Assembly: GCA_902476265.1 (NCBI GenBank)
Contig: CABSCP010000029.1
Location: 1 to 61,081, forward strand
Source: an uncultured Lachnospiraceae bacterium
GTDB taxonomy: Bacteria; Bacillota; Clostridia; Lachnospirales; Lachnospiraceae
Direction: 5' to 3'
Length of the DNA: 61,081 nt
Both the position numbers and the translations under genes were made by a program. Below the pieces are notes generated by a model, which saw nothing but the letters and a program-made list of their open reading frames with translations, made no database searches and was not told the origin of the DNA. This document shows, piece after piece, positions 61,065-61,081 of this stretch; within the stretch, counting starts at the first letter, position 1; each line of letters opens with the position of its first letter.

Positions 61065-61081
61065 TAACAACTGTCGCGGCA

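Noticed and set aside
1..61081. CRISPR array or defence system
   Set aside because: No regularly spaced direct repeats, no cas genes and no restriction or toxin-antitoxin pairs were recognised.

Overview
The window looks like chromosomal DNA of an anaerobic, gut-type Lachnospiraceae or related Clostridia. The signs are strong AGGAGG-type ribosome sites, many CUT1 sugar-ABC operons that lack their own ATPase, YesM/YesN-type two-component genes, a YtaF-type sporulation membrane protein, a DUF5711-type protein and a dnaX-ybaB-recR cluster. Species cannot be fixed from the sequence alone. Base composition is uneven: about 2-12.7 kb is clearly more AT-rich than 27-44 kb.

Layout. (0) 1-1800 holds three small minus-strand genes of mobile-element character (an ssDNA-binding-like protein, a helix-rich DNA-binding candidate and an unknown). 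They end in a 49-bp inverted repeat at the very edge of the window. (A) 1995-12717 is an alpha-mannoside locus: two permeases, a GH38 alpha-mannosidase, a binding lipoprotein, a YesM/YesN two-component pair and a URO-D-like protein, followed by a terminator and tRNA-Gly. (B) 13078-26979 is a divergent locus around a LacI-family regulator. On the minus strand are lacI, a medium-chain dehydrogenase, ThuA, a VOC protein and a GH9 glycosidase. On the plus strand are permease, permease, binding lipoprotein, SDR, a second ThuA, a TIM-barrel isomerase, a BadF-type amino-sugar kinase and a NagB-like deaminase. Four copies of a palindromic operator lie in the intergenic region. (C) 27077-45363 is a host-glycan or glycopeptide locus: an acetyltransferase, a GH38-like protein, a CBM9-like protein, an ABC importer, two GH29 fucosidases, a GH18 protein, a large transglutaminase-like protein, a YitT membrane protein, an M17 aminopeptidase and a LacI regulator. 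(D) 45604-60863 is mostly housekeeping: a 1618-residue CheB-CheR-PAS-kinase-receiver fusion, YtaF, an exo/endonuclease-phosphatase, tRNA-Ser, PFK, dnaX, ybaB, recR, galM, a LysM protein, a DUF5711-like protein and CvpA. The window ends in tandem strong promoters that look like the start of an rRNA operon.

Working together. Each glycan locus pairs a binding lipoprotein and two permeases with glycosidases that carry no export signal, so oligosaccharides are probably imported intact and cut in the cytoplasm. All three importers must borrow an ATPase encoded elsewhere. Locus C is the most unusual. Fucosidases, a GH18 protein, a transglutaminase-fold protein and a leucyl-aminopeptidase-type metallopeptidase sit in one run behind one importer, which suggests that the imported substrate is a fucosylated glycopeptide. 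Locus B resembles in content the Vibrio chitin-oligosaccharide operon (ABC, GH9, BadF-type kinase), with added oxidoreductases and ThuA proteins.

Structured DNA of note: a 230-bp almost continuous hairpin inside locus C (35380-35609); a 31-bp palindrome placed identically after a TATAAT box at 45.5 kb and 59.05 kb with a compensatory base-pair change; and four LacI-type operators at 18.9-19.3 kb.
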